Positions 31,592-40,639 of a stretch of 64,000 nucleotides of DNA are shown piece after piece. This stretch comes from Pseudomonas anatoliensis (GTDB lineage Bacteria > Pseudomonadota > Gammaproteobacteria > Pseudomonadales > Pseudomonadaceae). Each line of letters starts with the position of its first letter. Within the stretch, counting starts at the first letter, position 1. The notes under the pieces were generated by a model, which was not told the DNA's origin, did no database searches, and worked only from the letters and a program-made list of their open reading frames with translations. The position numbers and the translations under genes are program-made. The DNA is taken from positions 62,001 to 126,000 of the forward strand of contig NZ_JACVHC010000009.1 in NCBI RefSeq assembly GCF_017976235.1, given 5' to 3'.

Positions 31592-32866
31592 TCAGACCGC
31601 AACGTGATACGGATTCCTCGGATCATGATTCCAGTCCAGAAACGGCTTGCCCGTCTCCATCGGCACCATCTCGATGCAGTCCGCTACCGGGCAGGTTATC
31701 TGGCAAAGATTGCAGCCCACGCACTCATCATCGATCACTTCATATTTATGCGTGCCATCGGCCTCGCGAACACTGCTGATCGCCTGATGTGAAGTGTCCT
31801 CGCAAGCAATGTGGCAACGCCCGCAACCAATGCACGCCGCCTGGTCGATCTTCGCAATCACCTGATAGTTGATGTCCAGGTACTTCCAGTCCGTGGTGTT
31901 GCCCACCGCACGCCCGGAAAACTCGGCAATGCTGGCGTAACCCTGACTGTCCATCCATCGCGACAGCCCATCCTTCATCTCCTCGACAATCCGAAAGCCA
32001 TGCAGCATCGCCGCCGTGCACACCTGCACCGCGCCGCTGCCCAGCGCCATGAACTCCGCGGCATCACGCCAACTGCCGATGCCGCCGATGCCGCAGATCG
32101 GCAAACCCTGGGTCAGTGGATCGCGGGCAATTTCCGCCACCATGTTCAGCGCAATCGGTTTCACCGCCGAGCCGCAGTAACCGCCGTGGGTGCTTTTGCT
32201 GCCGACGGTGGGCAGGGCGACCATGTGTTCCAGATCGACGCTGGTGATCGAGTTGATGGTGTTGATCAGCGACACCGCATCCGCGCCACCGCGATGCGCC
32301 GCGCGGGCGGCGACGCGGATGTCGGTGATGTTTGGCGTCAGCTTGACTATCACCGGTAGCGAGCAGTAAGTCTTGCACCAGCGCGTCACTTGTTCGACGT
32401 ACTCGGGCACCTGACCGACCGCCGCACCCATGCCGCGCTCGGGCATGCCGTGGGGGCAGCCGAAGTTGAGTTCGATGCCGTCGGCCCCGGTGGCTTCCAC
32501 CAGTGGCAGGATGTGTTTCCACGATTCCTCTTCGCACGGCACCATCAGCGATACGATCAGCGCGCGGTCCGGCCAGTCCTTTTTCACCTGGGTGATTTCG
32601 CGCAGGTTGATCTCCAGCGAGCGGTCGGTGATCAACTCGATGTTGTTGATGCCCAGCACTTCGCGGTTGTTGCCGTAGTGCGCCGAGTAACGCGACGACA
32701 CGTTGACCGCCGCCGGGTCCTCACCCAAGGTTTTCCAGACCACGCCGCCCCAACCCGCCTCGAAGGCGCGGACCACGTTGTAGGCTTTGTCGGTCGGCGG
32801 CGCGGAGGCCAGCCAGAATGGGTTAGGGGCTTTGATGCCGGCGAAGACTATCGAGAGATCGGCCAT
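31592..32866 (-). CDS. preA: NAD-dependent dihydropyrimidine dehydrogenase, catalytic subunit PreA
   Basis: A 424-residue enzyme that reduces uracil and thymine to the dihydro forms, the first step of reductive pyrimidine breakdown. The N-terminal FMN barrel contains LNFGCPHGMPERGMGAAVGQ. The C terminus holds two 4Fe-4S ferredoxin motifs: CIGCGRCHIAC and CVGCNLCQITCPV. Its start codon abuts the preT stop, so the two subunits are made together. Confidence 0.95.
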   Translation of the reverse strand: MADLSIVFAGIKAPNPFWLASAPPTDKAYNVVRAFEAGWGGVVWKTLGEDPAAVNVSSRYSAHYGNNREVLGINNIELITDRSLEINLREITQVKKDWPDRALIVSLMVPCEEESWKHILPLVEATGADGIELNFGCPHGMPERGMGAAVGQVPEYVEQVTRWCKTYCSLPVIVKLTPNITDIRVAARAAHRGGADAVSLINTINSITSVDLEHMVALPTVGSKSTHGGYCGSAVKPIALNMVAEIARDPLTQGLPICGIGGIGSWRDAAEFMALGSGAVQVCTAAMLHGFRIVEEMKDGLSRWMDSQGYASIAEFSGRAVGNTTDWKYLDINYQVIAKIDQAACIGCGRCHIACEDTSHQAISSVREADGTHKYEVIDDECVGCNLCQITCPVADCIEMVPMETGKPFLDWNHDPRNPYHVAV

Positions 32867-34234
32867 TTACGCAGCCTCCACGTTAAGCATCAGTTGAGCA
32901 TTGATCGCCTCGGCGGCGAGCTTGCCGTGTTGCACCGCTTGCACCGTCAGATCCTGATCGAGGCTGGTGCAGTCGCCACCGGCATACACGCCGGGAATGC
33001 TGGTGCGCAGGTTTTCATCGACCTCGATACGTTCGCCCCGACGCTTGAGTTCGCGGGCCATCGGGTCGGCGAGGGCGCTGCCGTCGAAGGACTGACCGAT
33101 GGCTTTGAAGATCGCATCGGCCGCCAGTTCGAAGGTTTCCCCGGTGGTTTGCAGACGACCATCGACCAAATCCGTGCGGGCGAAACGCATGCCGCGCACG
33201 CGGCCCTGATCATCGAGCAGCACCTCTTCCGGTTGCGCCCAGGTCAGCAGGCGCACCTGATTGGCTTTGGCGATGTCTTGTTCGTGGCCGGTAGCGCCCA
33301 TGTCCGCCGCACCACGGCGATACACCAGATTCACATCCCGAGCACCAAGACGCGCCATTTGCACCGCCATGTCGATTGCGGTATTGCCGGCGCCAAGGAC
33401 GATGCAGCGCTCGGCCAGCGGCAGTTGCGTCAGGTCATCGGCCTGACGCAGTTCGCGGATGTAATCGGTGGCCGCGAGCACGCCGGGGGCTTCTTCGTGG
33501 GCCAGGCCAAGTTGTTTGCTGGCGTTGAGGCCGAGGCCAAGGAACACCGCGTCGAACTGTTGATGCAATTCACTGAGGGTCAGATTCTCACCGAGTTTTT
33601 GCCCATGGCGGATTTCGATGCCGCCGATTTGCAGGAGGAAATCCAGTTCCTTCTGCGCGTAATCGTCGACCAGTTTGTACTTGGCGATCCCGTATTCATT
33701 GAGCCCGCCGGCCTTTTCCCGCGCTTCGAAAATCACCACATCGTGACCGTGCATGGCGCTGCGATGGGCGCAGGACAAACCCGCCGGCCCGGCGCCAACC
33801 ACCGCGATGCGCTTGCCGGTGGCCGTGGCGCGCTGGAACGGATGTTCGGTGAAGTGCGCGTTGTCCACGGCGTAGCGTTGCAACAAGCCGATCAACACTG
33901 GCGCGCATTCCTGAGCGTTGTTGCGCACGCAGGCTTGCTGGCAGAGGATTTCGGTCGGACAGACCCGTGCACAACTGCCGCCGAGGATGTTCGCCGAAAG
34001 GATTTTCTGCGCGGCACCGGGCACGTTGTCCTGATGGATGTTGCGGATGAACGAGGGAATATCGATCTCGCTCGGGCACGCATTGACGCACGGCGCGTCG
34101 TAGCAATACAGGCAACGCGATGCTTCCAGATGGGCTTGCCGAGCATTGAGCGGCGGCGCCAGATCGGTGAAATGACCGGCGAGGGCGGCCGCGCTTTCGT
34201 GCGGGTGGGGGAGATGGTTCAGGGTCTCGATCAC
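32867..34234 (-). CDS. preT: NAD(P)-dependent oxidoreductase subunit PreT of dihydropyrimidine dehydrogenase
   Basis: About 455 residues, GltD-like. An N-terminal iron-sulfur part (CLYCYDAPCVNACPSEIDIP, then NILGGSCARVCPTEILCQQAC) precedes FAD binding (VVGAGPAGLSCAH) and NAD binding (VLGAGNTAIDMAV). It feeds electrons from NADH to PreA. A GTG start at 34234 with GAGG nine bases upstream is preferred; the frame remains open further up only through a REP (CGSWLASDEA), which is unlikely to be coding. Confidence 0.93.
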   Translation of the reverse strand: MIETLNHLPHPHESAAALAGHFTDLAPPLNARQAHLEASRCLYCYDAPCVNACPSEIDIPSFIRNIHQDNVPGAAQKILSANILGGSCARVCPTEILCQQACVRNNAQECAPVLIGLLQRYAVDNAHFTEHPFQRATATGKRIAVVGAGPAGLSCAHRSAMHGHDVVIFEAREKAGGLNEYGIAKYKLVDDYAQKELDFLLQIGGIEIRHGQKLGENLTLSELHQQFDAVFLGLGLNASKQLGLAHEEAPGVLAATDYIRELRQADDLTQLPLAERCIVLGAGNTAIDMAVQMARLGARDVNLVYRRGAADMGATGHEQDIAKANQVRLLTWAQPEEVLLDDQGRVRGMRFARTDLVDGRLQTTGETFELAADAIFKAIGQSFDGSALADPMARELKRRGERIEVDENLRTSIPGVYAGGDCTSLDQDLTVQAVQHGKLAAEAINAQLMLNVEAA

Positions 34235-34293
34235 GGTTTTTTGCCTCACGGTTTGCTGCCTCTGACGGGCATTGGTTTTTGTGGCGTTCGGGA

Positions 34294-34378
34294 TGGCCTC
34301 ATCGCTGGCAAGCCAGCTCCCACAGGGATCTATGGTGCTCACATAACCTTGTGGGAGCTGGCTTGCCAGCGATAGGCC
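34294..34378. repeat. REP pair, GTGGGAGCTGGCTTGCCAGC type
   Basis: Inverted copies between hydA and preT within the pyrimidine operon. Its position inside a transcription unit suggests an effect on segmental mRNA stability. Confidence 0.9.
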
Positions 34379-34389
34379 GAAGGCCGCTT

Positions 34390-35829
34390 TCAGCGTTTCA
34401 CAGCAACTGGCTTATGTTGCTCGGCCCGCTTGCTCAGCAAATCAAACACCGCCGGATACGCCGGCCGTTCGATGTACCGCCCGGCACCACGCTCGGCGCG
34501 CAAGTCGCCATCGGCCCAGACCACCCGGCCCTGGCTGACGGTATGGCTCGGCACACCGCGCACGGTCTTGCCTTCGAAGATGTTGAAGTCCACCTGCTGA
34601 TGGTGGGTCTTGGCGGAAATGGTCCGCGTGCCTTGCGGATCCCACAGCACCAGATCGGCATCGGCGCCGACGCGAATCGCGCCTTTGCGTGGGTATAGAT
34701 TGAAGATCTTCGCGGTGTTGGTGGAGGTCAGCGCGACAAAATCCTGCATCGAAAAACGCCCGGTATTCACCCCTTCATCCCACAACAGCGCCATGCGGTC
34801 TTCGATGCCTGCCGTGCCGTTGGGGATCTTGCTGAAATCGTCGCGCCCGGCGGCTTTTTGCTCGGCGCAGAAACAGCAGTGGTCAGTGGCGGTGGTGTGC
34901 AGATTGCCGTTTTGCAGACCCTGCCACAGCGCTTCCTGATGGCCGCGTGGACGAAACGGCGGACTCATCACGTAACCGGCGGCGGTCTGCCAATCCGGGT
35001 GCTGATAGACACTGTCATCCAGCAATAGATGGCCGGCCAGAACCTCGCCGTAAACCGGTTGGCCCTTGCTGCGCGCATAGGTGATTTCGTCGAGGGCTTC
35101 TTTGGTTGAGACATGCACCAGATACAGCGGCGTGCCGATTGTTTCGGCAATGCGAATGGCCCGGCTCGCGGCTTCGCCTTCAACCTGCGAAGGACGCGAC
35201 AGCGGATGCGCTTCCGGCCCGGTGATGCCCTGGGCCATCAATTTGCGTTGCAGGTGATAAACCAGCTCGCCGTTTTCCGCGTGCACAGTCGGCACCGCGC
35301 CGAGTTCCAGACAGCGCTCGAAGCTCGCCACCAGCGTGTCGTCGGCGGCCATGATCGCGTTTTTGTAGGCCATGAAATGTTTGAAGCTGTTGATTCCGTG
35401 ATGGCTGACGAGCTCGGCCATTTCCTCGCGTACCTGCTCGCTCCACCAGGTGATCGCGACATGGAAGCCGTAGTCCGAAGCCGATTTTTCCGCCCAGCCA
35501 CGCCACTGATGAAACGCCTCCATCAACGACTGCTGCGGATTGGGAATCACGAAATCGATGATCGACGTGGTGCCGCCGGCCAGACCCGCAGCGGTGCCGC
35601 TGAAGAAGTCCTCGCTGGCCACGGTGCCCATGAACGGGAGTTGCATATGAGTGTGTGGATCGATGCCACCGGGCATCAGGTATTGACCGCTGCCGTCGAG
35701 CACTTCGGCGCTGGCGGGAACATCAAGGCTTTCACCGATGGCTTTAATCACGCCGTCAGCGCAATAGACGTCGGCGCGATAACTTTCATCATGGGTAACA
35801 ACGGTGGCGCCACGGATCAACAGAGACAT
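34390..35829 (-). CDS. hydA: Dihydropyrimidinase (D-hydantoinase family)
   Basis: A 479-residue zinc amidohydrolase that opens dihydrouracil or dihydrothymine to the N-carbamoyl beta-amino acid. The metal site is visible: HTH in GGIDPHTHMQLPF, the carbamylated lysine in FMAYKNAI, and the later histidines in VHAENGELV and LYLVHVSTKEA, plus an aspartate in TATDHCCF. Length is normal. It is transcribed ahead of preT-preA. The divergent permease gene lies across a 624-base control region. Confidence 0.94.
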   Translation of the reverse strand: MSLLIRGATVVTHDESYRADVYCADGVIKAIGESLDVPASAEVLDGSGQYLMPGGIDPHTHMQLPFMGTVASEDFFSGTAAGLAGGTTSIIDFVIPNPQQSLMEAFHQWRGWAEKSASDYGFHVAITWWSEQVREEMAELVSHHGINSFKHFMAYKNAIMAADDTLVASFERCLELGAVPTVHAENGELVYHLQRKLMAQGITGPEAHPLSRPSQVEGEAASRAIRIAETIGTPLYLVHVSTKEALDEITYARSKGQPVYGEVLAGHLLLDDSVYQHPDWQTAAGYVMSPPFRPRGHQEALWQGLQNGNLHTTATDHCCFCAEQKAAGRDDFSKIPNGTAGIEDRMALLWDEGVNTGRFSMQDFVALTSTNTAKIFNLYPRKGAIRVGADADLVLWDPQGTRTISAKTHHQQVDFNIFEGKTVRGVPSHTVSQGRVVWADGDLRAERGAGRYIERPAYPAVFDLLSKRAEQHKPVAVKR

Positions 35830-36453
35830 TCCGAGTTCCTCGCAGGCATGACCGACTTGTGCCGGTTCTAAATGTTTTATTGATGTACAGCGGTGAAGGG
35901 CGTATTCCTGTCAGCGCTGTCAGGAATAGAAACTAGTCTCAGTTTTGCAATAGATCAAGATTATTTTTTATAAGCTTATATCTGATTTAAGTAATTGAAA
36001 AATAACGATAAAAACTATAAATCACCAAAATGGTGAGCCCGCTCACCATTTTGACGCACTTGACAGGATGGAAATATGGTCAAGATTTCTTATGTGAAAT
36101 CAGCCGCTTGAAGTTGAGCTGCGGTTGATCGCTCACAAACAAAAAAAGTGCAGTGCACCAGTTTGAGTCCTGTCTGTTCGGACAACTTGCCAGGCGTTTA
36201 GCCTGAGCGCCCAGACAAGCTTCCGAAGGCTCACCCAGTGAATAATTAAAATCGAGCAATATCAGAAAGTTGCAATGCGTTTAATGCACGGCCCGAGCGC
36301 TGAGCGGAACACCCGGCACGTTTATTGATGCCGCCGCTGACACCATGGCCGGTGCATGAAAGTTGTCAGTTCCTCCGGCCATCGTCCGGCTCGCGCCCCA
36401 TGCGCCAGCCGCCTGATGAGCAAAAAAATAATCAGAAGAACAGTGGAGCGGCC
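35830..36453. promoter_or_regulatory. Control region between hydA and the NCS1 permease gene
   Basis: About 620 bases, AT-rich for this genome between 35930 and 36150. It contains the 28-bp palindrome at 36026-36053 and a TTGAC-N14-GTCAA inverted repeat at 36060-36083 whose left part could serve as a -35. From 36150 to 36450 I see no gene and no further strong motif. It must drive both halves of the pyrimidine locus. Confidence 0.6.
36026..36053. promoter_or_regulatory. 28-bp palindrome with 13-bp perfect arms
   Basis: CAAAATGGTGAGC and its exact inverse GCTCACCATTTTG are separated by CC. No T-run follows, and it is far from either stop codon, so an operator is more likely than a terminator. 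Confidence 0.65.
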
Positions 36454-37938
36454 ATGCAACAGATCAGATCGCAAGTGACCGAGCGCGACGGCTTGTTTGA
36501 GCTTGAAGCCGGCAGCGACGTCCTCGACAGTCCCCGTTACAACCACGATATGGCACCGACCAAGGTGCGCGAACGAACCTGGAACAAATGGCACATCACC
36601 GCATTGTGGGTAGGCATGGCGATCTGCGTGCCGACCTACACCCTGGGCGGCGTGCTCACGGCGTATTTCGGCCTGAGCGTCGGTGAAGCGTTGTTGGCGA
36701 TTCTGTTCGCCAACGTCATCGTGCTGATTCCGCTGACGCTGAATGCTTTTCCCGGCACCAAGTACGGCATTCCGTTTCCGGTATTGCTGCGCTCCTCGTT
36801 CGGCATTCTCGGTTCCAACGTACCGTGCCTGATCCGGGCGCTGGTGGCGTGCGGCTGGTTCGGCATTCAGACGATGTTTGGCGGATTGGCCATTCACCTG
36901 TTTCTCGGTTCGGTGTTCGAGGGCTGGAAATCCCTTGGCGGCACCGGCGAAGTGATTGGTTTCATGGTGTTCTGGGCACTCAACCTGTGGGTGGTGATCC
37001 GCGGTGCCGAGTCGATCAAGTGGCTGGAAACCTTGTCCGCGCCGCTGCTGGTCGCGGTCGGTATCGGCCTGCTGGTGTGGGCGATGCCCAATGTGTCGAT
37101 GACCGAGCTGCTGGCGATCCCGCCGAAACGCCCTGAAGGTGCGAGCGTGGTCAGTTACTTCGCCGCCGGGCTCACCGCGATGGTCGGCTTCTGGGCCACG
37201 CTGTCGCTGAACATTCCCGACTTCAGCCGTTACGCCAAGAGCCAGAAGGATCAGATTGTCGGGCAGATCATTGGCCTGCCGCTGACCATGTTCCTGTTCG
37301 CCTCCCTCGGCGTGATCATGACGGCGGCGTCGGTGAAACTGGTCGGTGTGACCGTCTCCGATCCGGTCACCCTCATCGGCCACATCCAGAGCCCGGTATG
37401 GGTCGCGCTGGCGATGGCGTTGATCATCATCGCGACCTTGTCGACCAACACCGCTGCCAACATCGTCTCGCCAACCAACGACTTTCAGAACATCGCGCCG
37501 AAGGTCATCAACCGTACCAAAGCGGTGCTGCTGACCGGGCTGGTGGGGCTGGTGTTGATGGCCCATGAACTGTTGAAAAAACTCGGTCTGATCGTCTCCG
37601 ACGTCAGCCTCGAAACCGTGTATTCGAACTGGCTGCTGGGCTACTCCAGCCTGCTCGGGCCCATCGCCGGGATCATGGTGGTGGACTATTTCCTGATCAA
37701 GAAACAACAACTGGACCTGGCCGGGTTGTACCGCGACGACGTCTATCCGGCGTGGAACTGGGCCGGGTTCGTCGCGTTTGGTGTGCCGGTGGTGCTGACC
37801 TTGCTGTCGCTGGGCAGCGATGCGTTCAGCTGGTTTTACAGCTACGGCTGGTTCACCGGATCGGCGTTGGGAGGAATCATTTATTACGGGTTGTGCGTGA
37901 TGCGTGCGCAGCCTTCCGGCGTGAAATCGGCGGTGTGA
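36454..37938 (+). CDS. NCS1-family cytosine/uracil/allantoin-type permease
   Basis: A 494-residue membrane protein with about 12 helices. Family signatures are NKWHITALWVGMAICVPTYTLGG near residue 45, PVLLRSSFGILGSNVPCLIRALVACGWFGIQT and FWATLSLNIPDFSRYAKSQ. The start at 36454 (MQQIRSQVTERD) has GTGGAG upstream. Flanked by dihydropyrimidinase and the carbamoyl-beta-alanine hydrolase, it most probably imports uracil, thymine or dihydropyrimidines. Confidence 0.9.
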   Translation: MQQIRSQVTERDGLFELEAGSDVLDSPRYNHDMAPTKVRERTWNKWHITALWVGMAICVPTYTLGGVLTAYFGLSVGEALLAILFANVIVLIPLTLNAFPGTKYGIPFPVLLRSSFGILGSNVPCLIRALVACGWFGIQTMFGGLAIHLFLGSVFEGWKSLGGTGEVIGFMVFWALNLWVVIRGAESIKWLETLSAPLLVAVGIGLLVWAMPNVSMTELLAIPPKRPEGASVVSYFAAGLTAMVGFWATLSLNIPDFSRYAKSQKDQIVGQIIGLPLTMFLFASLGVIMTAASVKLVGVTVSDPVTLIGHIQSPVWVALAMALIIIATLSTNTAANIVSPTNDFQNIAPKVINRTKAVLLTGLVGLVLMAHELLKKLGLIVSDVSLETVYSNWLLGYSSLLGPIAGIMVVDYFLIKKQQLDLAGLYRDDVYPAWNWAGFVAFGVPVVLTLLSLGSDAFSWFYSYGWFTGSALGGIIYYGLCVMRAQPSGVKSAV

Positions 37939-37945
37939 GGGAGGG

Positions 37946-38059
37946 CCCCATCGCTGGCAAGTCGAATCGTCGCACCGCAGCTCCCACAGGTATTTGAGTG
38001 AACACCTATTTTGTGTACGACTTGATCTCTGTGGGAGCTGGCTTGCCAGCGATGGCGGT
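37946..38059. repeat. REP pair with an altered left arm
   Basis: The right arm is the standard CTGTGGGAGCTGGCTTGCCA. In the left arm the middle is replaced by TCGAATCGTCGCACCG between GCTGGCAAG and CAGCTCCCACAG. Confidence 0.82.
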
Positions 38060-38111
38060 CTCACAAACACCACAGCAATATCCATAAGAAAAGCAGCCTG
38101 AGGAGATCCCC

Positions 38112-39395
38112 ATGAACGCAGCTGTAGACGTTCTACAATCGACCCATCAGCACATCAACCGCGACCGCTTGTGGGCGTCGCTGATGGAACTGGCCAAGCT
38201 CGGCGCCACGGTCAAGGGCGGTGTCTGTCGCCTGGCCCTGACTGACCTCGACCGGCAGGCCCGCGACCTGTTTGTGCAGTGGTGCAAGGACGCCGGATGC
38301 AGCGTCACGGTCGATGAAGTCGGCAACATCTTCGCCCGTCGCCCGGGGCGCAATCCGAGCCTGCCGCCGGTGATGACCGGCAGCCATATCGACACGCAAC
38401 CCACCGGCGGCAAGTTCGACGGCTGCTTCGGTGTACTCGCCGGGGTCGAAGTGTTGCGAACGCTCAACGACCTCGGCGTGGAAACCGAAGCGCCGCTGGA
38501 AGTGGTGGTCTGGACCAACGAAGAAGGCTCGCGTTTCGCGCCGTGCATGATGGGATCTGGCGTGTTCGCGGAAAAATTCACCCTCGAAGAAACCCTCGCC
38601 AAAGTCGATGCCGATGGCGTCACCGTTGGCCAAGCGCTGAATGCGATCGGCTATGCCGGACCGCGCAAAGTCAGCGGGCACAAGGTCGGCGCCTATTTCG
38701 AGGCGCACATCGAACAAGGTCCGATTCTGGAAGACGAACATAAAACCATCGGCGTGGTGCTTGGCGCGCTGGGGCAGAAGTGGTTCGACCTCAAGCTGCG
38801 CGGTGTCGAAGCCCACGCCGGCCCAACCCCGATGCACCTGCGCAAGGACGCATTGGTCGGCGCCTCGGTCATCGTCGGCGCCGTCAACCGCGCCGCCCTC
38901 GGCCATCAACCCCACGCCTGCGGCACGGTCGGTTGCCTGCAAGCCTATCCGGGGTCGCGCAACGTCATCCCCGGTGAGGTGCGCATGACGCTGGACTTCC
39001 GCCATCTGGAACCGGCGCGCCTGGACTCGATGATCGCCGAGGTGAAGCAAGTCATCGAGGCCACCTGCGAAGAACATGGCCTGACCTATGAACTGACCCC
39101 AACAGCGGATTTCCCGCCCCTGTACTTTGAAAAAGGCTGCGTCGACGCCGTGCGCAGTGCCGCCAATGGTCTGGGCTTGTCGAATATGGACATCGTCAGC
39201 GGCGCCGGCCACGACGCGATTTTCCTCGCCGAGCTGGGGCCTGCCGGGATGATCTTCGTGCCGTGCGAAGGGGGCATCAGCCACAACGAAATCGAGAATG
39301 CCGCACCGGACGATCTGGCAGCAGGGTGTGCGGTGTTGTTGCGGGCGATGCTGGCGGCTTCGGCAATGGTGGCGGGGGGACAACGCGCGGCTTGA
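38112..39395 (+). CDS. pydC: N-carbamoyl-beta-alanine amidohydrolase (M20 zinc hydrolase)
   Basis: A 427-residue M20-family hydrolase that releases beta-alanine or beta-aminoisobutyrate, ammonia and CO2 from the carbamoyl product of dihydropyrimidinase. Metal ligands lie in TGSHIDTQPTGGKFDGCFG, WTNEEGSRFAP and FEAHIEQGP. SGAGHDAIFLAEL and GGISHNEIENA complete the family pattern (HyuC/AmaB group). Context makes the beta-ureidopropionase reading stronger than allantoate or L-carbamoylase alternatives. GAGGAG precedes the start. Confidence 0.92.
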   Translation: MNAAVDVLQSTHQHINRDRLWASLMELAKLGATVKGGVCRLALTDLDRQARDLFVQWCKDAGCSVTVDEVGNIFARRPGRNPSLPPVMTGSHIDTQPTGGKFDGCFGVLAGVEVLRTLNDLGVETEAPLEVVVWTNEEGSRFAPCMMGSGVFAEKFTLEETLAKVDADGVTVGQALNAIGYAGPRKVSGHKVGAYFEAHIEQGPILEDEHKTIGVVLGALGQKWFDLKLRGVEAHAGPTPMHLRKDALVGASVIVGAVNRAALGHQPHACGTVGCLQAYPGSRNVIPGEVRMTLDFRHLEPARLDSMIAEVKQVIEATCEEHGLTYELTPTADFPPLYFEKGCVDAVRSAANGLGLSNMDIVSGAGHDAIFLAELGPAGMIFVPCEGGISHNEIENAAPDDLAAGCAVLLRAMLAASAMVAGGQRAA

Positions 39396-39430
39396 AGATC
39401 AAAAGATCGCAGCCTGCGGCAGCTCCTACA
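39396..39430. repeat. Single REP element
   Basis: One copy (AAGATCGCAGCCTGCGGCAG..CTCCTACA) right after the pydC stop codon. No inverted partner lies nearby. Confidence 0.85.
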
Positions 39431-39541
39431 CGGGAGATACGAATCCTGTGTGGGCGCTGCCTTCGATTCTGCGCAAGGAGCTTTTGAAACTGGGTTTATC
39501 AGCATCCATAACTGATGTGCCGCCAATTTGCTCGGCGACGA

Positions 39542-40408
39542 TCACGGCGCGCCAAACAGCATCGTCCAGTAAGTCCCCTCATCGCTGCGCGCCTCACTGG
39601 CAAACCCCGCGCCGACCTGAGTAAATATCGGGTTCATCAAGTTAGCGCAGTGCCCGGGGCTGGCCAGCCATCCCGCCATCGCCTTGCCCGGAGAACTCTG
39701 CCCGGCCGCGATATTTTCGCCGATCTGCCGACCCCGATAGCCCGCCGCCCGAGCGCGATCAGCTGGCTGGTCGCCGTCCGGATCGCGGTGGGCGAAATAG
39801 TTGCCGTAGGCCATGGCTTTACTGTGGCCTTGTGCGGCAGCGCCGAGCGCGGCATTCCAGCTCAACGGCCGCGCCGCAGCGAAACGCTGGCGCCCGCACA
39901 GTCGTGGCCGGGCGCGGGCGGCATTGACCTCGGCCAACAGGGCTTTACCGACGCTACGATTATCGCCGACACGGCTGTCGAGTACCGGTCGTGCCAAGAC
40001 CACTTGCCATTCACTGAGCGCACGGCTGATGCCGATGTCGGCGTACTGAGCGTCCAGCAACGCACCGCAGTAGTCGCTTTGCAGCCTGTCGAAAGCTTCT
40101 TCGGCATCCTGCGCGCCGACAATGCGGATGCTGCGCACTGTCACCGCCGAGTAACCAGACGACTTCAACGCATCGCGCAAGCCACCGCCGTAACGATGAC
40201 CGACCGGTAGTGCCAGGTTTGACTTCAAGGCCAACGGCGCCATGCGTTGCGCGGAGCGGCGATCGCAACGTTGCGGGTGGGCGCGGTAGTCATTGATGGC
40301 AGCCAGCAGTCGCTGCTCCGCACCGGCGTGGGCGGACTCGGCGAGCAGGGGGGAAAAGATCAGCAGGCACAGCGAAACGAAGCGAGACGAACGGACGGCG
40401 TGGCGCAT
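39542..40408 (-). CDS. Secreted CAP-domain (SCP/PR1) protein
   Basis: A 288-residue exported protein. A signal peptide (VSLCLLIFSPLLAESAHA) precedes two similar-looking parts: an N-terminal segment starting LLAAINDYRAHPQRC and a C-terminal CAP domain starting LLAEVNAARARPRLC. The latter has AQGHSKAMAYGNYFAHRDPDG, YRGRQIGENIAAG and GWLASPGHCANLMNP. The histidines and glutamate of the CAP cavity are all in the second part; the first lacks them. Bacterial CAP proteins have varied, mostly unknown functions. Confidence 0.85.
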   Translation of the reverse strand: MRHAVRSSRFVSLCLLIFSPLLAESAHAGAEQRLLAAINDYRAHPQRCDRRSAQRMAPLALKSNLALPVGHRYGGGLRDALKSSGYSAVTVRSIRIVGAQDAEEAFDRLQSDYCGALLDAQYADIGISRALSEWQVVLARPVLDSRVGDNRSVGKALLAEVNAARARPRLCGRQRFAAARPLSWNAALGAAAQGHSKAMAYGNYFAHRDPDGDQPADRARAAGYRGRQIGENIAAGQSSPGKAMAGWLASPGHCANLMNPIFTQVGAGFASEARSDEGTYWTMLFGAP

Positions 40409-40538
40409 GGGGCGAACAGCTCTGAAGAAGTACAGCGCTAGAGGTGGGTTGGCCGCAGAAAACGGCGCGACTAGGACTGGGTTTTTGCCACTTGGTTCAG
40501 CGGACCGCCCCCTTCGCGTGCAATTGCCCCGACAAACC

Positions 40539-40622
40539 CTGTAGGAGCTGTCGAGTGAAACGAGGCTGCGATCTTTTAAAGATCAAGATCAAAAGATCGC
40601 AGCGTGCCGCAGCTCCTACAGG
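40539..40622. repeat. Heterotypic REP pair
   Basis: The left arm is the GTCGAGTGAAACGAGG subtype and the right arm the GCGTGCCGC subtype, the mirror image of the combination at 27876. Confidence 0.88.
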
Positions 40623-40639
40623 ATTACCGTGCGATGGAG

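Noticed and set aside
34235..34342. N-terminal extension of PreT upstream of the GTG at 34234
   Set aside because: The extra residues are translated REP (CGSWLASDEA) and the GTG has a good ribosome-binding site.
32390..34375. 661-codon open frame opposite preA and preT
   Set aside because: Antisense shadow that ends in REP sequence; no initiation signal.
36322..38085. 587-codon open frame on the minus strand opposite the NCS1 permease gene
   Set aside because: Antisense shadow rich in Gln, His and Arg; the plus-strand permease is unmistakable. The frame also runs through a REP.
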